The notes beneath the pieces are model-generated. The model had not been told where the DNA came from. It was given only the letters and a program-made list of their open reading frames with translations, and made no database searches. Shown here piece by piece: positions 7,552-16,066 of a DNA stretch of 64,000 bases (the stretch's first letter is position 1; each line of letters opens with the position of its first letter). Made by a program: the position numbers and the translations under genes. The DNA is from Rhodocyclales bacterium (lineage in GTDB: Bacteria > Pseudomonadota > Gammaproteobacteria > Burkholderiales > Rhodocyclaceae): positions 23,480 through 87,479 of the forward strand of contig JACRLX010000044.1 of NCBI GenBank assembly GCA_016235165.1, read 5' to 3'.

Positions 7552-8943
7552 ATGAACCCGAAGCGCTGGCATGCCCTGCTGCCGGCCCTGCTGCTCGGTG
7601 TATCGACCCTGCTGGTGGCGCGTCCGGCCGACCGCGACGCGGGCGAGGACAAGCCGCCCGCCCTGGGGGCCACGGCCGATCTGTCACAGGCACCGCGGGT
7701 CGGTGTCGATCGGCCCAAGCCCACCTACATGCTGCACGAGCGCGACAAGCGGGTGCATGGCCTCAAGCCCTTCCAGGAACTGGTGGACGCGGCGCCGGCC
7801 GGCTCCGTGCTGCGGCCGCCGCCCGGCAGCTATGCCGGGCCGGTGGTGATGAAAAAGCCGCTCACCATCGAAGGCGGCGGCCAGGTCAGCATCGATGCCG
7901 GTGACAAGGGCACCGTGTTTTCGCTGGAAACCGACGGCGCGGTGCTGCGCGGCCTGCACCTGACCGGCTCCGGCGATTCGCACGACACCGACGATGCCTG
8001 CCTCGATGTGCGCGGCCATCGCAACACGATCGAGAAACTGGTGATCGACAACTGCCTGTTCGGCATCGACCTCAAGCAGTCCAGCGACAACCTGCTGCGC
8101 GGCAACAAGATCAGCTCCAAGCCGCGCGATCTGGGCGTGCGCGGCGATGGCCTGCGCCTCTGGTACAGCGACCGCAATCGCATCGAGGACAACGAGGTGA
8201 TCGATTCGCGCGACATGGTGGCCTGGTATTCGCACGAGAATGCCTACCGCCGCAATGTCGGCCGCCGCAGCCGCTATTCGATCCACTTCATGTTCGCCAA
8301 CAACAATGTGGTGGAGGACAACGAGTTCCACGACAATTCGGTGGGCGTCTACTTCATGTACACCGAGGGCGGCATTCTCCGGAACAACCTGATATCCCAC
8401 GCCACCGGCGCGGCCGGCATGGCGATCGGTTTCAAGGAGGCGAGCAACACGGTGATCGAAGGCAATGAAATCATTTATTGCGCGGTCGGCATCGGCTCCG
8501 ACCTCTCGCCCTTCCAGCCCGACAGCAAGATCTGGGTGAAGAACAACCGCTTCGCCTACAACGGCATCGCCATCAAGCTGACCTCCGAACTTGGCGGCAA
8601 TGTCGTCACCGACAACGTCTTCGAGGGCAACCTGACCCACGTGGTGCAGGCCGGGCGCAACAAGTCCGGCCTCAACGACTGGCGCGGCAACTACTGGGAC
8701 GACTACCAGGGATTCGATCGCAACGGCGATAATGTCGGCGATACACCCTATGAACTCTATGCCTTTGCCGACCAGATCTGGATTGAAATGCCGCCGGCGC
8801 GCTTTTTCAAGACCGCGCCGGTGATGGAGTTGCTCGACTTCCTCGAACGCCTGGCGCCGTTTTCCTCGCCCGAGCTGACACTCAAGGACGACAAGCCGCG
8901 CTTTCGCAAACCGGAAACGGAGAAAGGCAAGGTGAGGGGATGA
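7552..8943 (+). CDS. nosD: Periplasmic copper-site maturation protein NosD (copy 1)
   Basis: NosD is a periplasmic right-handed beta-helix protein that works with the NosF/NosY ABC transporter in maturing the CuZ site of NosZ. The 463-residue protein begins with a signal peptide (MNPKRWHALLPALLLGVSTL). It continues with many NosD/CASH-type repeats rich in RxNxI, such as DNLLRGNKISSK and NVVEDNEFHDNSVGVYF. The conserved C-terminal block has NYWDDYQGFDRNGDNVGDTPYE. The ATG at 7552 is preferred over ATG 7528 because it gives the signal peptide at the N-terminus. The stop overlaps nosG. A second nosD is at 16063-17262. Confidence 0.95.
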   Translation: MNPKRWHALLPALLLGVSTLLVARPADRDAGEDKPPALGATADLSQAPRVGVDRPKPTYMLHERDKRVHGLKPFQELVDAAPAGSVLRPPPGSYAGPVVMKKPLTIEGGGQVSIDAGDKGTVFSLETDGAVLRGLHLTGSGDSHDTDDACLDVRGHRNTIEKLVIDNCLFGIDLKQSSDNLLRGNKISSKPRDLGVRGDGLRLWYSDRNRIEDNEVIDSRDMVAWYSHENAYRRNVGRRSRYSIHFMFANNNVVEDNEFHDNSVGVYFMYTEGGILRNNLISHATGAAGMAIGFKEASNTVIEGNEIIYCAVGIGSDLSPFQPDSKIWVKNNRFAYNGIAIKLTSELGGNVVTDNVFEGNLTHVVQAGRNKSGLNDWRGNYWDDYQGFDRNGDNVGDTPYELYAFADQIWIEMPPARFFKTAPVMELLDFLERLAPFSSPELTLKDDKPRFRKPETEKGKVRG

Positions 8944-9842
8944 GCGAGATGCGCAAACCCGACGAGGAGCAGCCTCGGTCGCAAGCAGCTGACGTCCCCG
9001 CTGCGCCCTCGGGGCCCGCCGCCAAGCCGCCGCCTTCGCGCGAGCGCCTGCAACAGGCGCGGCGCAAGTGGCTGCGCACCATCCTGCTCACCGGTGGCGT
9101 CACGGGTGCCGCACTGTCGGGCTTCCTGCCGCTGGTGTATGCGCGGACCAAGCGCCTGCGTCCGCCCGGTGCGCTGGACGAAAAGGACTTCCTTGCTTCC
9201 TGCATCAAGTGCGGGCAGTGCGTACAGGTCTGCCCGGTGCAGGCGATCAAGCTCGCCGACCTGGTCGATGGCTTCGGTGTCGGCACGCCCTACATCGATG
9301 CCCGCGACCAGGCCTGCGATTTTTCCTGCGATGCCGTGCAATGCATCCTCGCCTGCCCGACCGGCTCTCTGGTGTACAAGAAGCCGGCCTTCCTCGGCAC
9401 GCGCAAGGGCGCCAAGCTCGCCGCCGCGCCCATCCTCAAGGCCAAGGAAAAGGATGCCGAGCCGACGCTCAACCTGGCCGAGCGCATTGGCGTGGCGCGC
9501 CTGACGCGGCCGGAATCCTGCCTCGCGATCAAGGGCCAGGGTTTCAAAGGCCAGACGCGCGGCGCGGGTTTCAAGGGTCGGTTGCGCTACATGGAGGTCG
9601 ACCGCTGGAAGCCGATCAAGGTGGCCGATCATCCCTACGACATTCCGGAATGCGACCTTTGCGTGCGCGAGTGCCCGGTCAAGGGCGCCATCAGCATCGA
9701 GACCGTGTTCGCCCCCGACGGCAGCAAGCGCAAGTCGCCGGTGGTGCATGAGCCCTGCGTCGGCTGCGGCGTTTGCGAAATGGTCTGCCCGGTCGAGCCG
9801 ACCTGCATCGTGGTCGAGGCGCGCGAGGTGTGGAATACATGA
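8940..9842 (+). CDS. nosG: NosG, NapG-like periplasmic polyferredoxin
   Basis: This 300-residue protein has an N-terminal hydrophobic export/anchor segment (about residues 45-68, no clear twin arginine) and four [4Fe-4S] cluster motifs. These are CIKCGQCVQVCP, CDFSCDAVQCILACP, CDLCVRECP and CVGCGVCEMVCP. It is closely related to NapG. With NosH it is thought to oxidise menaquinol and feed electrons to NosZ through cytochromes in clade II organisms, replacing NosR. The start overlaps the nosD stop (ATGA) and its own stop overlaps nosH, so translation is coupled. Its neighbours menA and ubiE fit menaquinol use. Confidence 0.94.
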   Translation: MSEMRKPDEEQPRSQAADVPAAPSGPAAKPPPSRERLQQARRKWLRTILLTGGVTGAALSGFLPLVYARTKRLRPPGALDEKDFLASCIKCGQCVQVCPVQAIKLADLVDGFGVGTPYIDARDQACDFSCDAVQCILACPTGSLVYKKPAFLGTRKGAKLAAAPILKAKEKDAEPTLNLAERIGVARLTRPESCLAIKGQGFKGQTRGAGFKGRLRYMEVDRWKPIKVADHPYDIPECDLCVRECPVKGAISIETVFAPDGSKRKSPVVHEPCVGCGVCEMVCPVEPTCIVVEAREVWNT

Positions 9843-10822
9843 ACCAATTCCTCAAGAACCGCTTCTTCGACCAGATCGCGGTGATGTTCGGCCGCGAGGC
9901 GAAGAAGCCGGTGGCGATCTCGCCCGTGGCGCAGCAGTTCCACGCCATGAAGCGCGCGACCAACAAGGAACGCCTCGCGGCGATGATCCGCGAGCACCAC
10001 GCCACGGGGAAGAAGGTGCACACCTGGCGCAACCGGCGCTGGGCGGTGCTGATCCTTGCCAACCTGTTGTTCACCGTCTCCTTCTGGCTCGACATCCAGG
10101 TGCTCGAAGGCGCCCTGACGGCCTCCCGCTTCATCGGCTTCCACCTGATCGACCTGAATTCGGCCCTGCAGGTGATGCTGGCGCACAAGCACATCATCGT
10201 GAATCTGGTGATCGGCACGGGAACGATATTGGTGCTCTGGCTGCTGCTCGGCGGGCGGAGCTTCTGTTCCTGGGTCTGCCCCTACCACCTGCTCGCCGAA
10301 TGGGCCGAGAACATCCATCTTTGGCTGGTGAAACAGAAGCTGGTCACCGATCAGCCGATGGACAGGCGTCTGCGCACGGGTTCCTGGCTGGTTTTCGCGG
10401 CTCTGGCGCTGGCCACCGGCTACACCGTGTTCGAGGCCATCTCGCCCACCGGCATCGTCTCGCGCGCCCTGATCTACGGTCCCGGCCTGGCCCTGCTGTG
10501 GGTGCTGGCGCTGCTGGTGTTCGAGGTTTTCTTCTCGCGCCGCGCCTGGTGCCGCTATGCCTGCCCGATCGGCCTCACCTACGGCGTGGTCGGCATTTTC
10601 TCGCCGGTGCGCGTCAAGTACACCCTGGCCGAATGTTTCCACGAGGGCGATTGCCGCAAGGTCTGCCTGGTGCCGCACGTGCTGGACACCGTGATCAAGG
10701 GGCGCGCGGTCGATGTCGAGGTGCCGCTCGGGCCGGATTGCACGCGCTGCGGCCTGTGCGTCGACACCTGCCCGACCGGCTCGCTCAAATTCGAGGTCAA
10801 GGGCCTCTCCAAATTGATGTAG
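9839..10822 (+). CDS. nosH: NosH, NapH-like membrane ferredoxin
   Basis: This 327-residue NapH-type integral membrane protein has about four to five membrane helices. It has paired cysteine motifs in cytoplasmic loops (CSWVCPYH and CRYACPIG) and C-terminal ferredoxin-like motifs (CRKVCLVPH region and CTRCGLCVDTCP). NapH/NosH proteins are taken to be quinol dehydrogenase membrane subunits. An N-terminal extension of about 65 residues precedes the first helix. The start is the ATG overlapping the nosG stop. It forms the membrane half of the presumed NosGH electron-input module. Confidence 0.93.
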   Translation: MNQFLKNRFFDQIAVMFGREAKKPVAISPVAQQFHAMKRATNKERLAAMIREHHATGKKVHTWRNRRWAVLILANLLFTVSFWLDIQVLEGALTASRFIGFHLIDLNSALQVMLAHKHIIVNLVIGTGTILVLWLLLGGRSFCSWVCPYHLLAEWAENIHLWLVKQKLVTDQPMDRRLRTGSWLVFAALALATGYTVFEAISPTGIVSRALIYGPGLALLWVLALLVFEVFFSRRAWCRYACPIGLTYGVVGIFSPVRVKYTLAECFHEGDCRKVCLVPHVLDTVIKGRAVDVEVPLGPDCTRCGLCVDTCPTGSLKFEVKGLSKLM

Positions 10823-10829
10823 GCACACG

Positions 10830-11717
10830 ATGATCCGTTTTGAAAACGTCGCCAAGAGCTTTCGCAAATCGCGCGTGCTCGACGCCATCAACCTGGAGAT
10901 CGGGGCCGCCGAGCGCGTCGCCCTGATCGGCTCCAACGGCGCCGGCAAGACCACGCTGATCCGCTGCCTGCTCGGCGAATACGCCTTCGAGGGCAAGGTC
11001 ACGATCAACGGCCGCGATCCGCGCCAGGAGCGCACCGCCGTGCTCGGCACGATCGGCTTCGTGCCGCAACTGCCGCCACCGCTGAAAATGCCCGTGGCGC
11101 AGCTGATCGATTTTTCCGCCGCGCTGTGCGGCACCGATCCGGCAAATATTCATGAACTGGCGCGCCGCCTCGGCCTCGACCTCGATCCGATACTCACGCG
11201 GCCCTTCGTCAAGCTTTCCGGCGGCATGAAGCAGAAATTGCTGATCGCCATTGCGCTGGGCCGCGAGGCGAAAGTGCTGATCATGGACGAACCGGCGGCC
11301 AATCTCGATCCCGAGGCGCGCAAGATCTTCTTCGAGTTGCTGGCCGAGCGCCAGGACGACAGCACCATGCTGATTTCCAGCCACCGCCTCAACGAGGTCT
11401 CGGCCCTGGTCAATCGCGTGATCGAAATGGACCTAGGCAAGGTGGTGCTCGATGACCGCGTCGCCGATGACGTTTCGCTCTCCGGCCAGTTCGCCTGCCG
11501 CATCGCCATCAAGCGCAACGAGGCGGCCTTCCTCAAGGCCATGCAGACCTGGAACTTCAGGGATACGGGGAATGGCCTGGAGTGGGTAGGCGTCGTGCCC
11601 GGCCCCGACCGGCTGCGCTTCATGGGCATGACCTCGCGCTACGTGGCCCTGATCAGCGATTTTTCGCTGGCGGAAGCGGAAGGCGCAGGAGTCGGCGCTG
11701 GCGAGACGGTGAACTGA
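10830..11717 (+). CDS. nosF: ABC transporter ATPase NosF
   Basis: This is a 295-residue ABC ATPase. The Walker A motif is GSNGAGKTT, the signature LSGGMKQKL, Walker B VLIMDEP and the H-loop ISSHR. NosF powers the NosDFY complex needed for CuZ assembly in NosZ. The C-terminal tail (AEGAGVGAGE) is encoded by a copy of the 13-base dispersed repeat and is probably not conserved. The stop overlaps the nosL start by one base. nosY follows nosL. Confidence 0.94.
   Translation: MIRFENVAKSFRKSRVLDAINLEIGAAERVALIGSNGAGKTTLIRCLLGEYAFEGKVTINGRDPRQERTAVLGTIGFVPQLPPPLKMPVAQLIDFSAALCGTDPANIHELARRLGLDLDPILTRPFVKLSGGMKQKLLIAIALGREAKVLIMDEPAANLDPEARKIFFELLAERQDDSTMLISSHRLNEVSALVNRVIEMDLGKVVLDDRVADDVSLSGQFACRIAIKRNEAAFLKAMQTWNFRDTGNGLEWVGVVPGPDRLRFMGMTSRYVALISDFSLAEAEGAGVGAGETVN
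11690..11702 (-). repeat. Dispersed 13-mer GCCAGCGCCGACT, copy in nosF tail
   Basis: This minus-strand copy lies in the last codons of nosF. The same 13 bases occur at 19391, 22805, 29918, 52693 and 58789. Confidence 0.7.
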
Positions 11718-12181
11718 TGGATCGGCGCCGTTTCATCGCCTCGGGTTTTGCGCTGACACCATTGGCCGCCGCCCTGTCCGCTTGTGGCAGCAAGGGCGAC
11801 TGGCCCGAGGGCATGGCCGAGATCAAGTGGGACCGCGACACCTGCGCGCGTTGCTCGATGGTGATTTCCGACCGCCGTTTTGCCGCCGAGATGCGCGGCG
11901 GCGAGAAGGGCATCGTGTTCAAGTTCGACGACATCGGTTGCGCCATGTTCTGGTTGCGCGACAAGGCAAAGGACTTTCCCTGGATGGCCGAGCCGGCGAC
12001 GCGGCTCTGGGTGGCCGACGCCGCGGGCAAGGGTGACAAGTGGCTGGACGCGCGCAAGGCGCACTACGCTGGCGGCGCCATGTCGCCCATGGGTTACAAC
12101 TTCAGCGCACGCAGTTACGCCGAAGCCGGATCGCAGGGCTTCGAGGAAATGCGCCAGCACGTGCTGGCCAAGGGAAAGTGA
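11717..12181 (+). CDS. nosL: Copper chaperone lipoprotein NosL
   Basis: NosL is an outer- or inner-membrane-anchored periplasmic lipoprotein that delivers Cu(I) to NosZ. The 154-residue protein has a lipobox, LSACG, after a signal sequence starting MDRRRFIASGF, which carries a twin-arginine-like RRRF motif. The metal-binding segment CARCSMVISD has the typical cysteine and methionine. KFDDIGCAMFWL and GAMSPMGYNF are conserved NosL blocks. It sits between nosF and nosY, starting on the last base of nosF. A possible decayed second NosL-type gene is at 28609-28719. Confidence 0.93.
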   Translation: MDRRRFIASGFALTPLAAALSACGSKGDWPEGMAEIKWDRDTCARCSMVISDRRFAAEMRGGEKGIVFKFDDIGCAMFWLRDKAKDFPWMAEPATRLWVADAAGKGDKWLDARKAHYAGGAMSPMGYNFSARSYAEAGSQGFEEMRQHVLAKGK

Positions 12182-12182
12182 A

Positions 12183-13010
12183 ATGAAGCAGCTCTGGTTG
12201 ACGGCAAAACTCGACATCGTTGAATCCCTGCGCGCGCGATGGTTCCAAGTCTATAGCCTGGTCTTCGGCGGCATCGTCGCGCTGCTCTTCCTGTTCGGCC
12301 TCACCGAATCGCGCGTGCTGGGTTTCATCGGCCTCTCGCGCCTGCTGGTGACATACATCCAGCTGACCATGGCGATCCTGCCGATCTTCGTGCTGATCAC
12401 AACGGTGCGCTCGGTGGCGGGCGATCGCGAGGCCGGCGTCTATGAATACCTGCTGTCCTTGCCGGTGTCGCTGGCGGCCTGGTTCTGGGGCAAGATTCTC
12501 GGCCGCTACCTCGTCATCTTCCTGCCGGTGTTCGCCGCCATGCTGCTGGCCGTGGCGATCGCCCTGGTGCGCGGCATCGAGGTGCCCTGGGCCATGTTCG
12601 GCTACTACACGGCCCTGCTGGCGGTGATGTGCGCCTGCTTCCTCGGCCTCGGCATGCTGATCTCGGCGCTGGCGCGCAGCACCGACATGGCGCAGGGCGC
12701 GGCCTTCGTCGTCTGGCTGACGCTGCTGCTGTTCCTCGACCTGATCCTGCTCGGCGTCATGATCCAGGGCAAGGTCTCGCCCGAGCTTGCCGTGAGCATG
12801 GCGCTGGCCAATCCGCTGCAAGTCTTCCGCACCGCCGCGCTGGCCCTGTTCGATCCGCAGCTGATCGTGCTCGGGCCTTCGGCCTATGTCATCCTCGATA
12901 TGTTCGGGGCCACCGGCTACAAGATATTTGCGCTGGTGTATCCCACGCTGCTCGGTGTTGCGGCGGCAACGCTGGGCTACCAGTTGTTCAAGCGGGGCGA
13001 TTTGCCGTGA
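12183..13010 (+). CDS. nosY: ABC transporter permease NosY
   Basis: This 275-residue membrane protein has six predicted helices and the NosY/ABC-2 family layout. The segment SVAGDREAGVYEYLLSLPVS is the conserved cytoplasmic coupling region of these permeases. NosY forms the membrane part of NosDFY. It begins two bases after the nosL stop and its TGA overlaps the start of the next thioredoxin-like gene, so the genes are translationally coupled. Confidence 0.93.
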   Translation: MKQLWLTAKLDIVESLRARWFQVYSLVFGGIVALLFLFGLTESRVLGFIGLSRLLVTYIQLTMAILPIFVLITTVRSVAGDREAGVYEYLLSLPVSLAAWFWGKILGRYLVIFLPVFAAMLLAVAIALVRGIEVPWAMFGYYTALLAVMCACFLGLGMLISALARSTDMAQGAAFVVWLTLLLFLDLILLGVMIQGKVSPELAVSMALANPLQVFRTAALALFDPQLIVLGPSAYVILDMFGATGYKIFALVYPTLLGVAAATLGYQLFKRGDLP

Positions 13011-13495
13011 TGAGACGCCTGCTGCTGCTGATCGCGGTCATCGCCTCGTCACTGGCCCAGGCCGCCGGCAGCGACGCCCTGTTCGCCGCGAAGCACAGCA
13101 GCAGCGATGACAAGCCGGTCGCCCTCGAAAGCTTTCGCGGCAAGCCGCTGATCGTGAATTTCTGGGCGCGCTGGTGCGCGCCCTGCCGGGTCGAGATTCC
13201 GGAGCTGGCCAAGACCCAGGACAAGTACGGTAAGCGTGGCCTGACGGTGATCGGCATCGGTCTCGAAGACAAGGCGGAATCGGTGCGCGACTTCATGAAG
13301 GCCTACGACATGAACTACACCGTGCTGCTGGCCAGGAGCGGCGGCATCGAATTGATGCAGGCGCTGGGCAACAGCCGCGCCGGCCTTCCATTTACCGTGG
13401 CGATCAATCGCCGTGGCGAGATCGTCGCCAGCAAGCTGGGCGCGATGAATCGCGCCGACCTCGATGCCGCCGCCGAGGCGGCGCTGAAGCGCTGA
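13010..13495 (+). CDS. TlpA-like periplasmic thiol:disulfide protein
   Basis: This 161-residue exported thioredoxin-fold protein has a signal peptide ending near LAQAA and the active site WCAPC in NFWARWCAPCRVEIPEL. The cis-proline segment is RAGLPFTVAI. TlpA/ResA-like proteins reduce cysteines of apo-cytochromes or copper-site proteins. Here it is fused by overlapping stops and starts to nosY and ubiE, so a role in keeping the CuA, NosL or SCO cysteines reduced is the most natural inference. The exact target cannot be told. Confidence 0.85.
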   Translation: MRRLLLLIAVIASSLAQAAGSDALFAAKHSSSDDKPVALESFRGKPLIVNFWARWCAPCRVEIPELAKTQDKYGKRGLTVIGIGLEDKAESVRDFMKAYDMNYTVLLARSGGIELMQALGNSRAGLPFTVAINRRGEIVASKLGAMNRADLDAAAEAALKR

Positions 13496-14265
13496 TGGCA
13501 TCGCTGCCGCCGGACCACGCGCTCGGCACCAGCTTCGGTCGCGAGACGGTCAGCAGCGGCGAACGCCGGCATCGCATCCGGCGCGTCTTCGAGGCCGTGG
13601 CGCCGCGCTACGACCTGATGAACGACCTCATGTCCTTCGGCATCCACCGCCTGTGGAAGCGCCGCCTGGCGCGCGGCGTCGCCGTCGGCCGTGGCCTCGT
13701 CGTCGATCTCGCCGGCGGTACCGGGGACGTGGCCCGCCTGCTTGCCGGCGAAGGCCGCCGCGTGGTGGTCTGCGATCCCAGCCTGCCGATGATGCGCGAG
13801 GGCGTCGCGCGTGGCGCGGCCATCGAGTGGTTGGCCGGCGAGGCCGAGTCCTTGCCGCTGGCCGATGCCAGCGTCGATCTGCTGACCGTGGCCTTCGGCC
13901 TGCGCAATGCCACACGCATCGAGGCGGCGCTGGCCGAGGCCCGCCGCGTGCTGAAGCCGGGTGGGCGGTTCGCCTGCCTCGAATTCTCGCGACCGGCGTT
14001 TTGGCTGGCGCCCTTCTACGACCTGTATTCCTTCCTGGTGATTCCGCGCCTGGGCGCCCTGGTGGCCGGCGAGCCGCTGGCCTACCAGTATCTCGTCGAA
14101 TCGATCCGCCGTTTTCCGGACCAGCGGGGCTTTGCCGCCATGATGGCGCAGGCCGGTTTCGAGGACGTGCGCTGGGAAAATGTATCCTTCGGCATTGCCT
14201 GCATTCATTTCGGGCACTTGCCCGAAGTCGGCAAGCCACAAGAGCGGAAGCCGCCCATCCCATGA
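13495..14265 (+). CDS. ubiE: Quinone C-methyltransferase UbiE/MenG
   Basis: This 256-residue SAM-dependent methyltransferase of the UbiE/MenG family methylates demethylmenaquinol or the ubiquinone precursor. Visible motifs are FEAVAPRYDLMNDLMSFG, the SAM site VVDLAGGTGDVA, and GLRNATRIEAALAEARRVLKPGG. It is embedded by an ATGA overlap between the thioredoxin-like gene and menA. This position makes a (demethyl)menaquinone role more likely than ubiquinone, but the sequence alone does not separate them. A housekeeping ubiE copy elsewhere in the genome would be expected. Confidence 0.88.
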   Translation: MASLPPDHALGTSFGRETVSSGERRHRIRRVFEAVAPRYDLMNDLMSFGIHRLWKRRLARGVAVGRGLVVDLAGGTGDVARLLAGEGRRVVVCDPSLPMMREGVARGAAIEWLAGEAESLPLADASVDLLTVAFGLRNATRIEAALAEARRVLKPGGRFACLEFSRPAFWLAPFYDLYSFLVIPRLGALVAGEPLAYQYLVESIRRFPDQRGFAAMMAQAGFEDVRWENVSFGIACIHFGHLPEVGKPQERKPPIP

Positions 14266-15176
14266 GACCCGAACTGCCTGCCGCCGTGACGACCGCGCCG
14301 CCCACCGGTTGGCGCGTGTGGTGGACGGCGGCCCGTCCGCGCACGCTGAGCATTTCGGTGACACCGGTTCTGGTCGGCAGCGCATTGGCCTGGAGCCAGG
14401 CCGGCAGCATCGCCTGGCTGCCCCTGCTGGCCAGCCTGCTGTGCGCCATGCTGATCCAGGTCGGCACCAACTTCCACAACGACGCAGCCGACTTCGAGCG
14501 CGGCACCGACAATCCCGAGCGCATCGGTCCGCTGCGCGTCACGGCGGCCGGCTGGGCCAGTCCGCGCGCCGTGCGTCTGGCCGCGGCGGTCAGCTTCGCG
14601 TTGGCGGCGGCCTGCGGCAGTTATCTGGTGGCGGTTGGCGGCTGGCCGATACTCGTCATCGGCATCGCTTCCCTGCTGGCCGGCTGGGCGTATTCGGGAG
14701 GGCCGTGGCCGATTTCGCACACGCCGCTGGGCGAGATGTTCGTTCTCGCCTTCTTCGGCCTCGCCGCCGTGGCCGGCAGCCATTGGCTGCAACTTTCCGG
14801 CCTGCCGCCGGCGGTGTGGATTGCCGGTGGCGCCGTGGGCCTGCCGGCGGCGGCCGTGCTGCTGGTCAATAACTATCGCGATTGCGAGGGCGATGCGCGC
14901 AGCGGCCGGCGCACCCTGGCCGTGCTGATCGGCCGCGAGATGTCGCGCCGGGTCTATGCGCTGCTGATGATCGCTCCGTATGGCGCGCTGCTGCTGCTTG
15001 CCGGCGACGGGCGGTACGGCGCCTTGACCGGATTCCTGGCGCTGCCACTGTCGCTGTCCCTGGTGCGCCGCCTGTGGCGCACGGCGCCGGGGCCCCAGCT
15101 CAACCTGCTGCTGGCCGACACGGCCCGCGCCGGCTTCGCGCTCGGGCTCCTGCTGGCCCTGGGCTTGCTGTTGTGA
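14262..15176 (+). CDS. menA: 1,4-dihydroxy-2-naphthoate prenyltransferase MenA-like
   Basis: This 304-residue UbiA-superfamily membrane prenyltransferase has eight or nine helices. The first aspartate-rich motif, NDAADFERGTDNPERIGPLR, is of the MenA type, and the second lies in NNYRDCEGDARSGRRTLAVL. MenA attaches the polyprenyl tail in menaquinone synthesis. The start overlaps the ubiE stop by four bases. Its location in a nos operon suggests that N2O respiration here uses a naphthoquinone pool. The other men genes are not in this window. Confidence 0.85.
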   Translation: MRPELPAAVTTAPPTGWRVWWTAARPRTLSISVTPVLVGSALAWSQAGSIAWLPLLASLLCAMLIQVGTNFHNDAADFERGTDNPERIGPLRVTAAGWASPRAVRLAAAVSFALAAACGSYLVAVGGWPILVIGIASLLAGWAYSGGPWPISHTPLGEMFVLAFFGLAAVAGSHWLQLSGLPPAVWIAGGAVGLPAAAVLLVNNYRDCEGDARSGRRTLAVLIGREMSRRVYALLMIAPYGALLLLAGDGRYGALTGFLALPLSLSLVRRLWRTAPGPQLNLLLADTARAGFALGLLLALGLLL

Positions 15177-16066
15177 AGCTGCCCATCGTCGAACTGTTCC
15201 TGCCCCTGGCGCTGGGCTTCATCATGTTCTCGCTCGGCCTGACCCTGGTGGTCGCCGATTTTCGCCGCGTGTTCCTGCGTCCGCGTGCGATGCTGCTCGG
15301 CTTCGTTGGCCAGATTTTCCTGGTGCCGCTGGCGGCGCTGGTCATGACACTGGCGTTCGGCCTTGGCGGCGAGATGGCGGTCGGACTGATGATCCTCGCC
15401 GCTTGCCCGGGCGGTGTCAGCTCCGGTTTGCTCACTCATCTGGCACGTGGCGACACGGCGCTCTCGATCTCGCTGACCGCGGTAACCAGCATTCTCGCCG
15501 TGCTCACGGTGCCGCTGGTGGTCGATGCGTCGATGCAGCATTTCATGCATGCCGGGGCGCGGGTCGAGTTCCCGCTCGGCAGCATGGTGCGCGGCGTATT
15601 CCTGCTGACCACGGTGCCGGTCGTGCTGGGCATGGGCCTGCGCGCCTGGCGACCCGGCGTCGCCGCGCGCATCGAGCGTCCGGCGGGACGTCTGGCCACG
15701 GCGCTGTTCGTACTGATCGTGCTGGCCACCTTCTTCAGCCAGCGTCAGGTCCTGCTCGACAATCTCGGTCGCGTCGGCCCGGCGGCCATGCTGCTCAACC
15801 TTGCCGTGATCGCCGGCGGATTCGCCCTCGCCGCCACGGGGGGGCTCGGGCGGCCCGGGCGGATTGCGGTGGCCACCGAATGCGGCCTGCAAAACGCCGG
15901 GCTCGGCATTTTCATCGCCGCCGGCGTGCTCCACTCGCCGGCGATGGCGGTGCCCAGCGTGGTCTATGCGCTGTTGATGAACCTCGGCGCGATCGCCTTC
16001 GTCTTCCTGATGCGCGGCGACGGTCGCGACGCGGGGTGCGGCCCGGCCGAAGCTGCCAGTCGATGA
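15173..16066 (+). CDS. Bile acid:sodium symporter family (BASS) membrane transporter
   Basis: This 297-residue protein has nine or ten membrane helices and matches the BASS/SbtA-like fold. Family segments include FSLGLTLVVADF, ACPGGVSSGLLTHLARGDTALSIS and ATECGLQNAGLGIFIA. The start is a GTG overlapping the menA stop (GTGA). Substrates in this family include bile acids, organic acids and small sulfur or keto acids. In this context it might move a menaquinone precursor or another anion, but that is only an inference. The link to the nos operon is by overlapping genes on both sides. Confidence 0.83.
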   Translation: MKLPIVELFLPLALGFIMFSLGLTLVVADFRRVFLRPRAMLLGFVGQIFLVPLAALVMTLAFGLGGEMAVGLMILAACPGGVSSGLLTHLARGDTALSISLTAVTSILAVLTVPLVVDASMQHFMHAGARVEFPLGSMVRGVFLLTTVPVVLGMGLRAWRPGVAARIERPAGRLATALFVLIVLATFFSQRQVLLDNLGRVGPAAMLLNLAVIAGGFALAATGGLGRPGRIAVATECGLQNAGLGIFIAAGVLHSPAMAVPSVVYALLMNLGAIAFVFLMRGDGRDAGCGPAEAASR

